Source of the DNA: Alistipes putredinis
Lineage (GTDB): Bacteria > Bacteroidota > Bacteroidia > Bacteroidales > Rikenellaceae
NCBI GenBank assembly: GCA_022009915.1
Contig: CP091730.1
Coordinates: forward strand, 248,001-312,000
DNA length: 64,000 nucleotides
Reading direction: 5' to 3'
Of the stretch, positions 9,439 to 20,320 are shown in pieces. The translations under genes were made by a program, and so were the position numbers. Positions within the stretch are counted from its first letter, which is position 1; each line of letters opens with the position of its first letter. The notes below the pieces were generated by a model. The model worked only from the letters and a program-made list of their open reading frames with translations. It searched no databases and was not told where the DNA came from.

Positions 9439-9912
9439 ATGGCAAAGATTACTTACCTCACGGAAGAGGGGTTCAAAAAGATGAAAGACGAGCTCGAACA
9501 CATGCGCTCGGTCGAACGTCCCGCCATTTCCGCTGCAATCGCAGAGGCGAGGGACAAGGGCGATTTGTCTGAAAACGCCGAATACGATGCGGCAAAGGAG
9601 GCTCAGGGAATGCGCGAAATGCGAATCGCGCAGATGGAGGCTCTGATTGCCAATGCACGCATACTCGACAAAAGCAAAATCGACACTAACACGGTGCAGA
9701 TTCTCAACAAGGTCACGCTCAAAAACCACAATACCGGCAAGGATGTCGTCTACACTCTGGTTTCGGAGAACGAGGCCAATCTGAAAGAGGGCAAACTATC
9801 GGTAAACACTCCGATAGCCAAAGCCCTGCTGGGCAAAAAACGCGGCGACAAGGTGGACGTAACGGTTCCGGCCGGCGTCATCACGTTCGAGATTCTCGAC
9901 ATCGCCATATAA
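9439..9912 (+). CDS. greA: Transcription elongation factor GreA
   Basis: Intact 157 residues. The N-terminal coiled coil carries the GreA signature 'YLTEEGFKKMKDELEHMRSVERP' with the acidic tip 'ARDKGDLSENAEYDAAKE', which reaches into the polymerase secondary channel to stimulate transcript cleavage. The C-terminal FKBP-like domain ends 'VPAGVITFEILDIAI'. I chose ATG 9439 rather than an upstream in-frame start because family members begin at this Met and the promoter box lies between the two. Monocistronic, with a terminator downstream. Confidence 0.95.
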   Translation: MAKITYLTEEGFKKMKDELEHMRSVERPAISAAIAEARDKGDLSENAEYDAAKEAQGMREMRIAQMEALIANARILDKSKIDTNTVQILNKVTLKNHNTGKDVVYTLVSENEANLKEGKLSVNTPIAKALLGKKRGDKVDVTVPAGVITFEILDIAI

Positions 9913-9946
9913 CGACTACAAGAAAATTTCCTTCACTTTACCGAAA

Positions 9947-9986
9947 GAGGGTGGCCCGGAATACCGATTCCAGTCCACCCTTTTTC
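9947..9986 (+). terminator. Terminator after greA
   Basis: agggtgg pairs with ccaccct, extended inside by ggaat/attcc, and is followed by a T run. Confidence 0.75.
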
Positions 9987-10117
9987 CATATCCGGCAACC
10001 GGCGGAATGCGGCCAATCGGGACGACCGCCGTCGCCTTTCCAACAAGCGCCCAGTTCCTAAATGCCTATACACGGCCGGTGCGAAGCCTTTTCGCCGCTT
10101 GCTCGGCCCTTTTCGCC

Positions 10118-11838
10118 TCAGAATACCACTCTTATGCCGGCCATAGCTCCGGCGCCTAATTCTCGATAGTGATTGAACGTGTAGAGCCGCGCGGCAGCCA
10201 GATTGCTTCCGCTTACGAATCCCCACAGTTTTTCGGTTATGCGGAAATCGACATCCACGCTCAGATTCACCGTAGCCGGCACGCGCGAAGTATAGACATC
10301 GCCCGAAAAATCGGTCCATACGCTGCCCTGCTCGGTTCTCGCGTCTATCTCCGGAAAGTATCTTGCCCCGAGCAGCACGGCCGACGCTCCGATGGAAAAC
10401 TTGTTGCGATAGGAGTACCTGAGAGAGAGGCTCATGTCGTATTCAGGCATGCCGCCTCTGTGGGGCAGAGCATCGTTATCGTAACCGTAGTAGTTCACCT
10501 TGTACTCGGCCTCGAAGGCTCCTCGACAGCGACAGGCTGCAACTGCGCTCCGGCGGTAAACAGGTCCGTATCGTCCGAAATTATGCCGAACTGCCCCGTA
10601 TCATCCGCTCCGGCTGGCATGTACAGGCTCACGAAGAACGGAATGCGTGCAAGAGAAGAGTAACCCGCAAAGGCCCTGTAAAGGAAACATTCCTTCACGC
10701 TGCCCTCTATTCCCACGCGCAGGTCTATCCTGCGGCCCGTCGGAGCTACGCTTCCGGCCGCGAGGTACGGATTACGCTCGGCCAAAGAGAAGAAAGAGCC
10801 AGAAACCACCTCGCCGCCGACCGTAAGGTAGGGAATAAAACAGCCGTCGGCAACATCTATTCGCAAGTCCACGACGGGGAATATATTGTGTCTGTCAGCA
10901 TAGAGCCCGTCGTGCGTATACACATAATCCACTCCGGCCGCAAGATTCACCTTACGTGTGCGCAAAACGTATCTCGGAGCGACCTTCACAGTCGAGGTTC
11001 CCGCGTCGCGAAGAGCGACGGCGCCTATACGGCCTTCGTACCCGAGAGTAAAATCGAATCCGTGCGCTCCGTACATCTTGCCTATGCGGGCGAAAGCGTC
11101 TATGTCCACCTGCCTGTCGCAAGCGGCATCGTGCATGAAACCGGCCCCCAGCCCGACGACGAAATTAAACCGCGACATGTCCGCAAACGAGTCGCCGAAC
11201 CGCAAACCGGCTCGAAGAGAGCCTATATCGACCATTCTGTCCGAAATCTTTCGGGGCATAAGCCGCTCTTCCGGCTGCACGGCGACCGAATCGAGCGAGA
11301 ATGCGCCATAGCGGTAGGCCAGACGATTGTCGTAGGAAAGGCTGCCGCTCAAAGAGTAGCGTTTCCAGTTTTTGGTGCCGAACAGTCCGAGGGCATTGTC
11401 CATGAGGGTAGCCCTGTTGCGGCGGGAATCATAGTCGTTTTTCCTTTTGGAATACGAGCCGTAGTGTTTCACGAAGGCTCCCACCGTACTGCCGTCGTCG
11501 TCGCTCTTGGAGACATACGCATCCAGAAGGCTTTGCAGCGGGTAACCCGCGGCCGCCTTGATGTAAAACGGTCTGGAAACATGGTAGGGATTGGCGCTCA
11601 CCGAAGCCGGACGTATCCTGCGGGCCTCGAACTCGGTGCTCCACGTGTGCGGCTCGACGGAGTATTCGATAACCGGACGCAGACTGACGGTGTCCGTCAT
11701 GCGCGGCTGCACGGCTAACTTTCCGGCCTTCCCGACATGCGGGACATAGGCTTTGGTAACCTCGACCTGCTGGGACACCTGCGCCGAAAGCGTCGCGGCC
11801 GCAAAACAAAAAAACAGTAATGCCGATATTCTCTTCAT
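10118..11838 (-). CDS. Outer-membrane beta-barrel protein (frameshifted)
   Basis: Signal peptide MKRISALLFFCFAAATLSAQ, a short periplasmic start ('VEVTKAYVPHVGKAGKLAVQ'), then repeated amphipathic strands with aromatic girdles ('PFYIKAAAGYPLQS', 'FNFVVGLGAGFMHD', 'FDFTLGYEGRIG') ending in a C-terminal strand with terminal Phe ('AGAMAGIRVVF'), the classical OM insertion signal. About 573 residues. The frame slips near 10500, between 'QLQPVAVEEP' and 'MNYYGYDNDALPH'. I do not recognise a named family. It follows the large TPR gene by 15 bases, so the pair may form an envelope complex. Confidence 0.7.
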
Positions 11839-11853
11839 AATCTTCCCTTATCT

Positions 11854-14824
11854 CTATTTCAATTTACCGATACGCTCGCGGGCCGTGCTGACGATTCCGT
11901 CCGTGGCAGGCGAATATCCGTCCACGATGCTCTGGTACGTAGCGCGAGCCTGGAACGTATCCCCGTCGGCCACATAAATGTCTCCGAGCGTTATGAACGC
12001 CTTGCCCAGCCAGTAGCTGTGCGGAGTGCCGCTCTCGGAAAACTCGAACACCTTCTTCTCCGCCGCACGCATATCGCCCGAGCGGTACAGCGCCTCGATT
12101 ACCCTGTAAGCGCTTTCGGCACCCTGAACATCGCTGACGTCCTCGCTCAAACGTCCGTATATGTCCTGTGCCTGACTCTGATAGCCGCGGGCCGTCAGTA
12201 TGCCGGCCTTCGCAAACAGCAGCTCGCGCAACTTGGCGTCGCTGCGCATCCGTCCGCTCTCGAACTGCTCGCAGGCGGCCAGAATCCTCAACGTATCGCC
12301 CTCGGCAATCGTCGCATCGGCGAATCCCTCCACCGCACGACGAACCATCTCCGGCTCGGTCGTACTGCCGCTCAGTCGCTCGTAGGCGTCGGCAGCCTGA
12401 CGGTAAAGTTTTTTTCGGCATACGCCAGCGACGAAAGACGCTCCAACCCACGGACGGTATAGTCGTTGTCCTTCATGTTGCAAAGCGCGGTGAATTCGGC
12501 GACAGCCCCTTTCCTGTCGCCCAAGCTGTCTGCGGCACTCGCCGAGGAAATAGAGGGTTTGCGGTACGTACATTCCGTCCGGATTGGAGGCGAGATAGTT
12601 TTCCAATGCCGAAACGGCCTTGTCCGCATCGCCCGAAACATATACCTTCTGCGCGGCTGCGAACGAGAGCGAATCGCGCTGTCTTGCACTCAAATCGGTC
12701 TCGAAACCGGCGCGGCGTGCGAAGTCGAAATACCCGTTCACGTCGTTGTTGTCCACGTATATCTCGCGAATCGCCTCCGCTGCTCCCGCCGCCTCGCTCG
12801 ACTTGGGCGCAAGCTCGACTATACGCTTGTAATAGTCCAATGCACGGGCTCCGTCGCCCATGTTCTGATACGCCAAACCGATATTGGACAGAGCGTCCGA
12901 ATAGCGTTCCGATGCGGGGTATGCCTTTATGAAATTCTCGAACGTCTTGGCGCCGGCGGCATAATCGCCCTGAACCATATAGGTGCGGCCCAACTCGTAC
13001 ATGGCATCGTCCACCCACTCTCCGCCGCCGTCCTTTATTATGGCGTTCAGGCTCTCTATCTTCCGCTGCGGCCGATCCACCAGTCCGAGCATCATCGCCC
13101 GCTGGTACGCGGAGTAATATTTCTGGTCGCCGCCGACGGCTGCCGCCTTGTCGTAGCACTCTATTGCACGCCAGTAGGCACGCTGCGAATGCTGCGCATC
13201 GCCCAGACGATTGAAGGCATCGGCCATGTAGTCGTCCTTCGTCTTGTAGCGCGACAGGAAGTCCTCGAACCACTTCTGGGCCTGTTCCCAATCCTGCAAG
13301 CCGAAATACGAATAGGCGGTGCCGTAACGCGCCATGACGTTCTCCGATTCGGAAGCTGGCGATAGCGCGAGATAGCGGGCGTATTTGTCTATCGCCTCCT
13401 TGTACTCGCCCCGTGCATACAGAATCTCGCCCTGCCAGAAATATGTCAGGGCCTTGTATTTAGCGTTGTAGCCGTATCTCGAAGCATCGGACAGAAGCCG
13501 CTCGGCATTCTGCAAATCCCCCTGACCGTAATATTCCAGAGCACGGAAATAGGTAATCTTTTGAAGCGCCGCCTTTATGTCGTTATCCGGATTGGGATAG
13601 CGTATTATGGCATCGTAGGCCGCCGAGTAATTCTGCGAATTGTAGTATGCCGATATGAGATACTCCTTGACCTGCGAGGCCTCGGGCGAATCGGGATACT
13701 CGGCAAGATAGCGATTAAGCACGTTTATCGTCTCGTTGAAACGGCCGCTTCCCAGACTCGAACTGCAACTTGCCGTAATTGAACAGTGCGCTGCGGCTGA
13801 TTTCATCGTTCATCCCGCGGCTCGAAGCTATCGAAAAACGACTGCATGGCCCGCGTCTTGTCGCCCGTTTTTAAGGTAGCAGTCCGCCAAGTGGTAGCTG
13901 GCATTCTGCGACAGTGCATCGTCGGCGCTGCACACCTTGGCCAGATACGGTGCGGCGTTGCGGTAATCGCCCTCCTTGTAGAGCGAAAAGCCCGCTATGT
14001 AATTCTCGCTGCGTCCCATGTCTCCGCCCTCGGCCTCGTATTTTTTAATATACCGGTCCGCCCGATGAAAAGTCGGACAGATGAAACCACGACTCGGCCA
14101 GCACGCGCAAAAAGTTCGACACGGCGCTCGGGCGTAGCACCTGCGAGCAGCTTGTCGCCATTGCCGGTCACATACTCGTAATTGCCGTCCGCGAACTCCA
14201 ACTGCAAAAGGTAATACGGCACCACATCGGCATAGGAGCGGTTGGAGGCCAGAGAGGTGAAAATCTCCCTTGCCCGCCCGTTGTTTCCGCGCACGTAATC
14301 CATATAGCCGATATAATAGCGGGCATGCGGATAGTAGCTGCTTTTCGGCGACACGTCGTTCAGCCTGATGCAGGCGGCATCCCAGTCTTCGGTATTGAAA
14401 TACGAATGCCCCGTCTTGAAATTGTACTCGTCCCGGCTCTCGGCGTCCAAAGCGTGAGGGTTCACGGCAAGAAGACTTACGAGCGCACCTTCGTAATCCC
14501 CCTGATTGTACAGCAGCGTACCCTGATAGAAGCGCACCTGATTGCCCCAGACCGAGTTCGGATATTTCTCCGAGAATGCAGCAAGAGCGTCGCCGGCATC
14601 CCTGCTCCCGAGTTTGACTCTGCACAGGGCGCTCAGAAAATCCGCTTCGCAGCGGCCCGAAACATCGTCGGCATCCAAATGCCTTTCCGCCTGTCCGAGT
14701 TCGTATTCGGCAGCTGCCCACTGGCCGTGACGCACCAGTTCGCGTGCACGGCGCAAAGGTCCGTCCGCACTACGAACCGAAAAGGCAGCCGACAAAAACA
14801 GAGGATACAAAGTACTTTACGCAT
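11854..14824 (-). CDS. Large periplasmic tetratricopeptide-repeat protein (several frameshifts)
   Basis: About 990 residues made almost wholly of TPR units. Clear examples are 'YNFKTGHSYFNTEDWDAACIRL', 'ALTYFWQGEILYARGEYKEAIDK' and 'AMYELGRTYMVQGDYAAGAKTF' (shortened here to the core helices). It starts with a signal peptide MRKVLCILCF...LSAAF at 14824. Frame breaks occur near 14775 (T run in the signal peptide), 14045-14075, 13810-13830 and 12415-12480. Such TPR proteins act as scaffolds; the adjacent OM barrel gene in the same operon suggests an envelope role. No enzymatic motif is visible. Confidence 0.75.
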
Positions 14825-15038
14825 AATCGCCCTTTTTTTACATTTTTTTCACAAAAATACGAACTTTTATGCAAACCGGACCGCAGAGCGATGCGTTTTT
14901 TTGGCCCAGTGCGCGAATACTTTCGTTTTTCGGACCGGTTGCATTACCTCCGCTCTCGAACCGATGCCCGACACGATGTCCGTAATCTCCTCCACAGGCA
15001 GCATACGCCCGATTCCATCGCTTCACGGCATCGACGCG

Positions 15039-15884
15039 CTACTTCTCCTTCACTGCGAGCGGATGCCTGATGCCGCGGTACTCGCGCAGCACGGCCCGAA
15101 CGCTGCCTACGCGCACCGGCGACTCGATAAGAAGCGGGATGCGGTTGTCGTCGTCCGAAATCCAGAGCGTGAACTCGGAACCGTCCTCGAAGCTCTCGGC
15201 CGAAGTTGTGGCTATCTGGCACCTGAATTTCAGAGCGTCGAAACGGCCTATGCCGCGTATCTTTATCCGTTCGCGTCCCAGCAGCGAGTAACCTATGGTG
15301 CGGACCGTATCCTCCAAAACAAGATGCAGCGTATGGCGCTGTCCTACGGCATAATCGCCGAAATCCTTCTGTCTGAGATTGTAGAACAGCGCCACGGCAT
15401 CGAAACTTTCGTCCGAGAGACTTTGCTCCTTGCTGCGCTCCTCTTTCCAGCGTTTGTTTTTGTACACGCTGCGCATAACGCCATGCTGCCAGTCGTAGTC
15501 GTATCGTGCGCGGAACTCGTAACCGCCCTCGTAAAGATTCACGTCCAGCGAGCGCGGCCGCAAATCCACCGAGTCCATACGGCTCACGTAAGTGTCGTTC
15601 AAATCGAAAAACCAGCGGAAAAACGGCAGTGTGCGTCCGTTGGCTGTTATCTTATAAAAAGTCTCACCGTCCTCCCGCTCGACTGAACATTTGAGCGTCG
15701 CCCGTCCGACGACCGTATTGGGCACCATCTTGGCGCGGTAGCTCACCGCATACGTCAGCCTTCTCTCCGTCTCCGAACGCAACCGGCCTGCCGGCAAGGG
15801 CCGCCACAGCCGCCGAAAGGAAGACAAACGTAAAAACATCGGTCTTGCGACCGCTCCGAACCGTATCTTGTCCATAAACATCAC
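15039..15884 (-). CDS. DUF3108 family protein
   Basis: The body from about 'ERRLTYAVSYRAKMVPNTVV' onward has the DUF3108 pattern: 'YKITANGRTLPFFRWFFDLN', 'DTYVSRMD', 'LFYNLRQKDF' and 'LWISDDDNRIPLLIE'. The family is periplasmic with unknown function. The signal peptide is scrambled by two frame slips (near 15790 and 15840): pieces from two frames assemble to '...FTFVFLSAAVAALAG' followed by the mature part. The start at 15884 is therefore approximate. Gene order recG-DUF3108-TPR-barrel is consistent with one minus-strand transcript. Confidence 0.75.
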   Translation of the reverse strand: MMFMDKIRFGAVARPMFLRLSSFRRLWRPLPAGRLRSETERRLTYAVSYRAKMVPNTVVGRATLKCSVEREDGETFYKITANGRTLPFFRWFFDLNDTYVSRMDSVDLRPRSLDVNLYEGGYEFRARYDYDWQHGVMRSVYKNKRWKEERSKEQSLSDESFDAVALFYNLRQKDFGDYAVGQRHTLHLVLEDTVRTIGYSLLGRERIKIRGIGRFDALKFRCQIATTSAESFEDGSEFTLWISDDDNRIPLLIESPVRVGSVRAVLREYRGIRHPLAVKEK

Positions 15885-15948
15885 TCTTTTTCTCTACTGC
15901 ATTTTTTTGCCTCACTACGCGCTTTCTGCCGGAAACACATTCATGAAA

Positions 15949-18071
15949 TCATGCTGAAATCCCTGTCTGCCGAATTTTTCGTAACGTTTTTTTCAGCACC
16001 CGAAGCACTCCGTACTCTTCCGACCGCAGTTCGGGGTCCCGTTCGAGTATCCTCTCGGCGAGCGTGCGCGTCGTCTCTATTATCCGGCCGTCCCTGCTCA
16101 GATTGGCTATTTTTAGTTCAAAGGCCATACCGCTCTGCTGCGTTCCGCTCAAATCGCCCGACCCGCGCAGCTTCATGTCGAGTTCCGACAACCTGAATCC
16201 GTCCGACGTCTCCACCATGGCATCCAACCGTTTTCGGGCGTCGGACGAAAGTTTTGGGCCGCTCATGAGCACGCAGTACGACTGGGTTCCTCCGCGCCCC
16301 ACCCTTCCGCGAAGCTGGTGCAGCTGCGAGAGGCCGAACCTCTCGGCGCTCTCTATCACCATAACGGTGGCATTGGGTACGTCCACACCCACTTCTATAA
16401 CCGAAGTGGCCACCATGATGTCGGCATCGCCGCGCTTGAAGGTATCCATAGCCGTCTGTTTTTCGTCCGGCTTCATCTTTCCGTGCACCATCACCGTCCT
16501 GTACTCCGGTTCGGGAAACTGCGCCATGATGCTTCGGTAGCCGGCCTCCAAATCCTTGTAATCCATCTTCTCCGACTCCTTGATGAGCGGATAGACCACG
16601 TATATCTGACGGCCGGAGGCTATCTCGCGCCGCATGAAGGCATACAGCGAAGCACGTGCCGCATCGCTCTGCCGCAGCGTCTTTATCGGTTTGCGTCCCG
16701 GCGGCAGCTCGTCTATGACCGAAACGTCCAAATCCCCGTAAAGGGTCATCGCCAGCGTGCGCGGAATAGGCGTGGCGGTCATGACCAGAATATGCGGCGG
16801 CCGCTGGTTTTTGGTCCACAGCCTCGCCCGCTGCTCCACTCCGAAACGGTGCTGCTCGTCGATGACCACAAGCCCCAGATTCGAAAACTGCACGCGGTCC
16901 TCGATAAGGGCATGGGTGCCTATCAATATATCCGTCCGCCCCGATGCAGCGCGTTCCAGAATCTCGCGTCTTTCGGCCGTGCGCGTGGCTCCGGTCAGTA
17001 TGTCCACCGTCACGTTACACGGCCCAAGCATGCGCGTTATGGAGGCATAGTGCTGACGCGCCAGAATTTCGGTCGGCGCCATCATGCAGGACTGGAAGCC
17101 GTTGTCCGCGGCGAGCAGCATGCTCAACAGCGCCACGAGCGTCTTTCCGCTGCCCACGTCGCCCCTGCAACAGGCGGTTCATCTGATGTCCCGAAACCGT
17201 ATCGCCGCGAATCTCCTTTACCACGCGCTTCTGCGCTCCGGTAAGCGGGAAAGGCAGACGGTCGTTATAAAATCCGCCGAACTTCTCCCCGACGCGAGAG
17301 AACACGAATCCCGAATCGTAGCGTATCCGTGCCGAGCGTTTGGACATTATACCCAACTGGATGCCCAGAAGCTCGTCGAATTTGAGACGGTATTCGGCCC
17401 CTGTGCAGCAAGTCGTGGTTCTGCGGGAAATGTATATTGTAGAGGGCCTCTTTCAGAGTTATAAGACCGTATTCGGAGCGTAGGCTCTCGGGCAGCGTCT
17501 CGAAAATGTGCGGTTCCGAAACTTTCCAAAGCGAGGCTTGCAGGGCATATATGCCTTTGGTGCCGAGTTGTGCGGCGGAGAGTTTTTCGGTAGTCGAGTA
17601 AACGCCCTGCAACACGGCCTTCGGGCGGTCGGCGGCCGAGAGCGTCGTCTCCACCTCGGGATGCACCATGCTCAAAGCCCCGCGGTAGAAGCTGGGCCGG
17701 CCGAAAACCACGTATTCGCGGCCCTCTTCGAGTCGCTTTTCAATCCATTTCGCACCCTGAAACCATATTAGTTCGGCCGTAGAGGCTCCGTCCGAGACCG
17801 TCACAGAAAGACGCTGCTTGCGCCCCTCGCCGAGCATGCTCTTCGACAGCACGCGAACGCGCAGCTGCACGTAGGAGGTCATCTCCTCAGAAATCTCCGA
17901 TATGCGGTATATCTTCGAGCGGTCGATGTATCGGAACGGAAAATAGTATAGCAAATCCCCGAATGTGGTTATGCCCAGTTCGTGCGCCAGAAGCGACGCA
18001 CGCTGCGTGCCCACCCCGTGCAGGAATTTCACGTCCGTGTTCAGAAACCGTATGTCCGTCTCCATACTCAT
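15949..18071 (-). CDS. recG: ATP-dependent DNA helicase RecG (frameshifted)
   Basis: RecG remodels stalled replication forks. The N-terminal wedge/OB region contains 'LHGVGTQRASLLAHELGI' and 'YFPFRYIDRS'; the helicase core has Walker A 'GDVGSGKT' (after correction), the RecG-type DEQH box 'VVIDEQHRFGVEQR', motif III 'TATPIPRTLAM' and motif VI 'QLRGRVGRGG'. The C-terminus is complete ('LRVLKKTLRKIRQTGISA'). Two G runs carry one extra base each, at 17398-17401 and 17162-17165 (four C on the plus strand instead of three), splitting the frame. Corrected length about 707 residues. Start MSMETDIRF at 18071; MET at 18065 is equally possible. Confidence 0.93.
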
Positions 18072-18138
18072 GGCTTGTCGGCCTCAAAGTTACGAAAAAA
18101 ACGTATCTTTTGCCTATCCCAAAAATCGAAACCGAGAC

Positions 18139-19710
18139 ATGGCCGAACTTTTGTTCTTCTCTCACCCGCTATCGCCGCACGCACACCGTACCGGTGAAAA
18201 ATCGGGCCAATCGAAATCGGAGGCGGCAACCCCGTCGCAGTACAGTCCATGACTTCCACCGACACGCTTGATACCGCTGCATGCGTAGACCAGATATTAA
18301 GCATACGCAAGGCCGGAGGGCACATCGTAAGGCTCACGGCGCAGGGCCGCAGACAGGCCGAGAACCTGAAAGACATATACGAATCGCTGCACCGCGTCAC
18401 CGACGACACCGCTCTTGTGGCCGACATACACTTTCTGCCCTCAGCTGCCGAGATAGCTGCCGAGGCGGTGGACAAGGTGCGCATAAATCCGGGCAACTAC
18501 AACGACGCGGGTGGCGAACTGGACGCCCTGATAGACAAATGCAAGGCTCTGGGCCGCTCGCTGCGCATAGGCGTCAATCACGGCTCGCTCTCCTCACGCA
18601 TGACGGCCATGTACGGCGATACGCCCGAAGGAATGGTCGCCTCGGCCATGGAGTTTTTGCAGCGCTGCCGCGAAAAGGATTTCGACCAAGTGGTCGTGTC
18701 GATGAAATCGAGCAACACGCGGGTCATGGTTCAGGCCTACCGTCTGCTCGTAAAGGAGATGGACGAACGGCAGATGCACTACCCGATTCATCTGGGTGTA
18801 ACCGAGGCGGGCAATGCACTGGACGGACGCATAAAATCGGCGGTCGGCATAGGAGCGCTTCTGGCCGACGGCATCGGCGACACGATACGGGTGTCGCTCA
18901 CCGAAGCGCCAGAGAACGAAATTCCGGTAGCCCTCATGCTCACGGACTATTTCGCGGCAAGAGAGGGGCACGAAGAGGTTTCCGACATCACGGATCCGAC
19001 ACTGTTTTCCGCATTCGAATACCGTCCGCGCAAAAGCCTGCCGACGGCTGGCATAGGAGGAGGCGCCGTGCCGGTAATATATTCCGAACTGAACTCGGAG
19101 CAGCGAGCCTGTCTGGGCGACGGCATCGTGGTTGCCGGAGCGACGGGCGAAAAATCCTGTGGCCGAGTGGCGCTCGACGATACTGAACATGAGTGCGAGG
19201 GGCGACATGCGGCCCGTCATAATTCACCGCAGCTACTGCGAAACAGACCCCGAACATCTCGCGGTAAAGGCTGCTGCGGACTTCGGCGTAATGTTTTTGG
19301 ACGGTCTTGCGGACGGCATGTACTTGGAATGCGAAGGCGTCGCGCAAAGCACGGTGGACGAAATATCGCTGTCCATACTCCAAGCATCGCGCGTGCGCAT
19401 GTCCCATACCGAGTATATCGCATGCCCGGGATGCGGACGCACACTCTACGATTTGGAGAGCACGCTCGAAAAGATAAAACGCGCCACGGGGCATCTTCCC
19501 GGGCTGAAAATAGGAGTAATGGGCTGCATAGTGAACGGCCCCGGAGAGATGGCGGACGCCGACTACGGATACGTTGGCGCCGGACCTGACCGCATAACGC
19601 TCTACCGCGGAACCGAAGTGATTCGCAAAGCCATACCTCAAAGCGAAGCGATAGAGGAACTGGTATCTCTGCTCAAAAAAGACGGCCGATGGATAGAACC
19701 CGAGTCTTGA
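18139..19710 (+). CDS. ispG: 4-hydroxy-3-methylbut-2-enyl diphosphate synthase (frameshifted)
   Basis: Penultimate enzyme of the MEP isoprenoid pathway, a 4Fe-4S protein. N-terminus MAELLFFSLTRYRRTHTVPV leads into 'KIGPIEIGGGNPVAVQSMT', the usual IspG opening, which supports ATG 18139. The TIM barrel follows ('ADIHFLPSAAEIAAEAVDKV', 'INPGN'), and the C-terminal iron-sulfur domain has 'ACPGCGRT' and 'GVMGCIVNGPGEMADADYG'. Two A runs carry one base too many: 18197-18201 and 19150-19154 (five A instead of four). The corrected protein of about 523 residues has the extra middle domain known from Bacteroidetes and chloroplast enzymes, though slightly short. Confidence 0.92.
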
Positions 19711-20320
19711 CGGTGCTCCCCATAGCATACGGAGGTGACATAGGCTACTGGGCAAGACTGCTCGGTGGGCCCTGCACGATAGACGTGCACGAAAACTGGG
19801 TCAAACAGAGCATGCGCAACCGCCAGAGCATAATCTCGGCCTCGGGTGTAACGACGCTCAGCGTAAACGTGTGCGGCCGCGGAGCACGCATGCTCACGCG
19901 CGACGTGCGCATAGACTACTCCAAACGCTGGCAGCACCAGCACTGGATTTCTCTTGTATCGGCGTATCGCAACTCCCCCTATTTCGATTTCTACGAAGAG
20001 TTTTTCGAGCCGTTCTACTCCCGACGGTTCGACTTTCTGCTCGACTTCGATTTGCAGTACATGCAGACGATTCTAAAAATTCTGGGGCGCGATTTTTCGC
20101 CAGTCTTGTCCGAAAGCTACATTCCGGCATCCGAGGACATCGCCGATTTTTCGGGGTAAACGCGCCGCAACGCTTCCCGATACCGCATTCGAACCCTACA
20201 CGCAGGTATTCAGCGACAGGATGCCATTCGCGCCCAATCTCTCGATTCTGGACCTGATTTTTCTCGGAAGGCCCCGATGCGGCCGCCTACATCGAGCGGC
20301 TCGGAGACTATCTGCTCTGA
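19689..20320 (+). CDS. WbqC-like family protein (frameshifted)
   Basis: Starts inside the end of ispG (22-base overlap), so translation is probably coupled. Family features: 'LPIAYGGDIGYWARLL' at the N-terminus, 'HENWVKQSMRNRQSI' (WbqC 'N.Y.KQ..RNR' pattern) and 'FYEEFFEPFYS'. WbqC-like proteins are linked to surface polysaccharide loci but their reaction is not established. The frame slips near 20155 and again near 20262-20268, after which 'FSEGPDAAAYIERLGDYLL' ends at 20320. That end overlaps by 13 bases the convergent GH2 gene. About 210 residues. Confidence 0.75.

Noticed and set aside
10888..11718. 276-codon plus-strand ORF
   Set aside because: Antisense of the outer-membrane barrel gene; shadow.
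14325..15686. 453-codon plus-strand ORF
   Set aside because: Spans the opposite strand of two minus-strand genes and their intergenic gap; its translation has no recognisable content.
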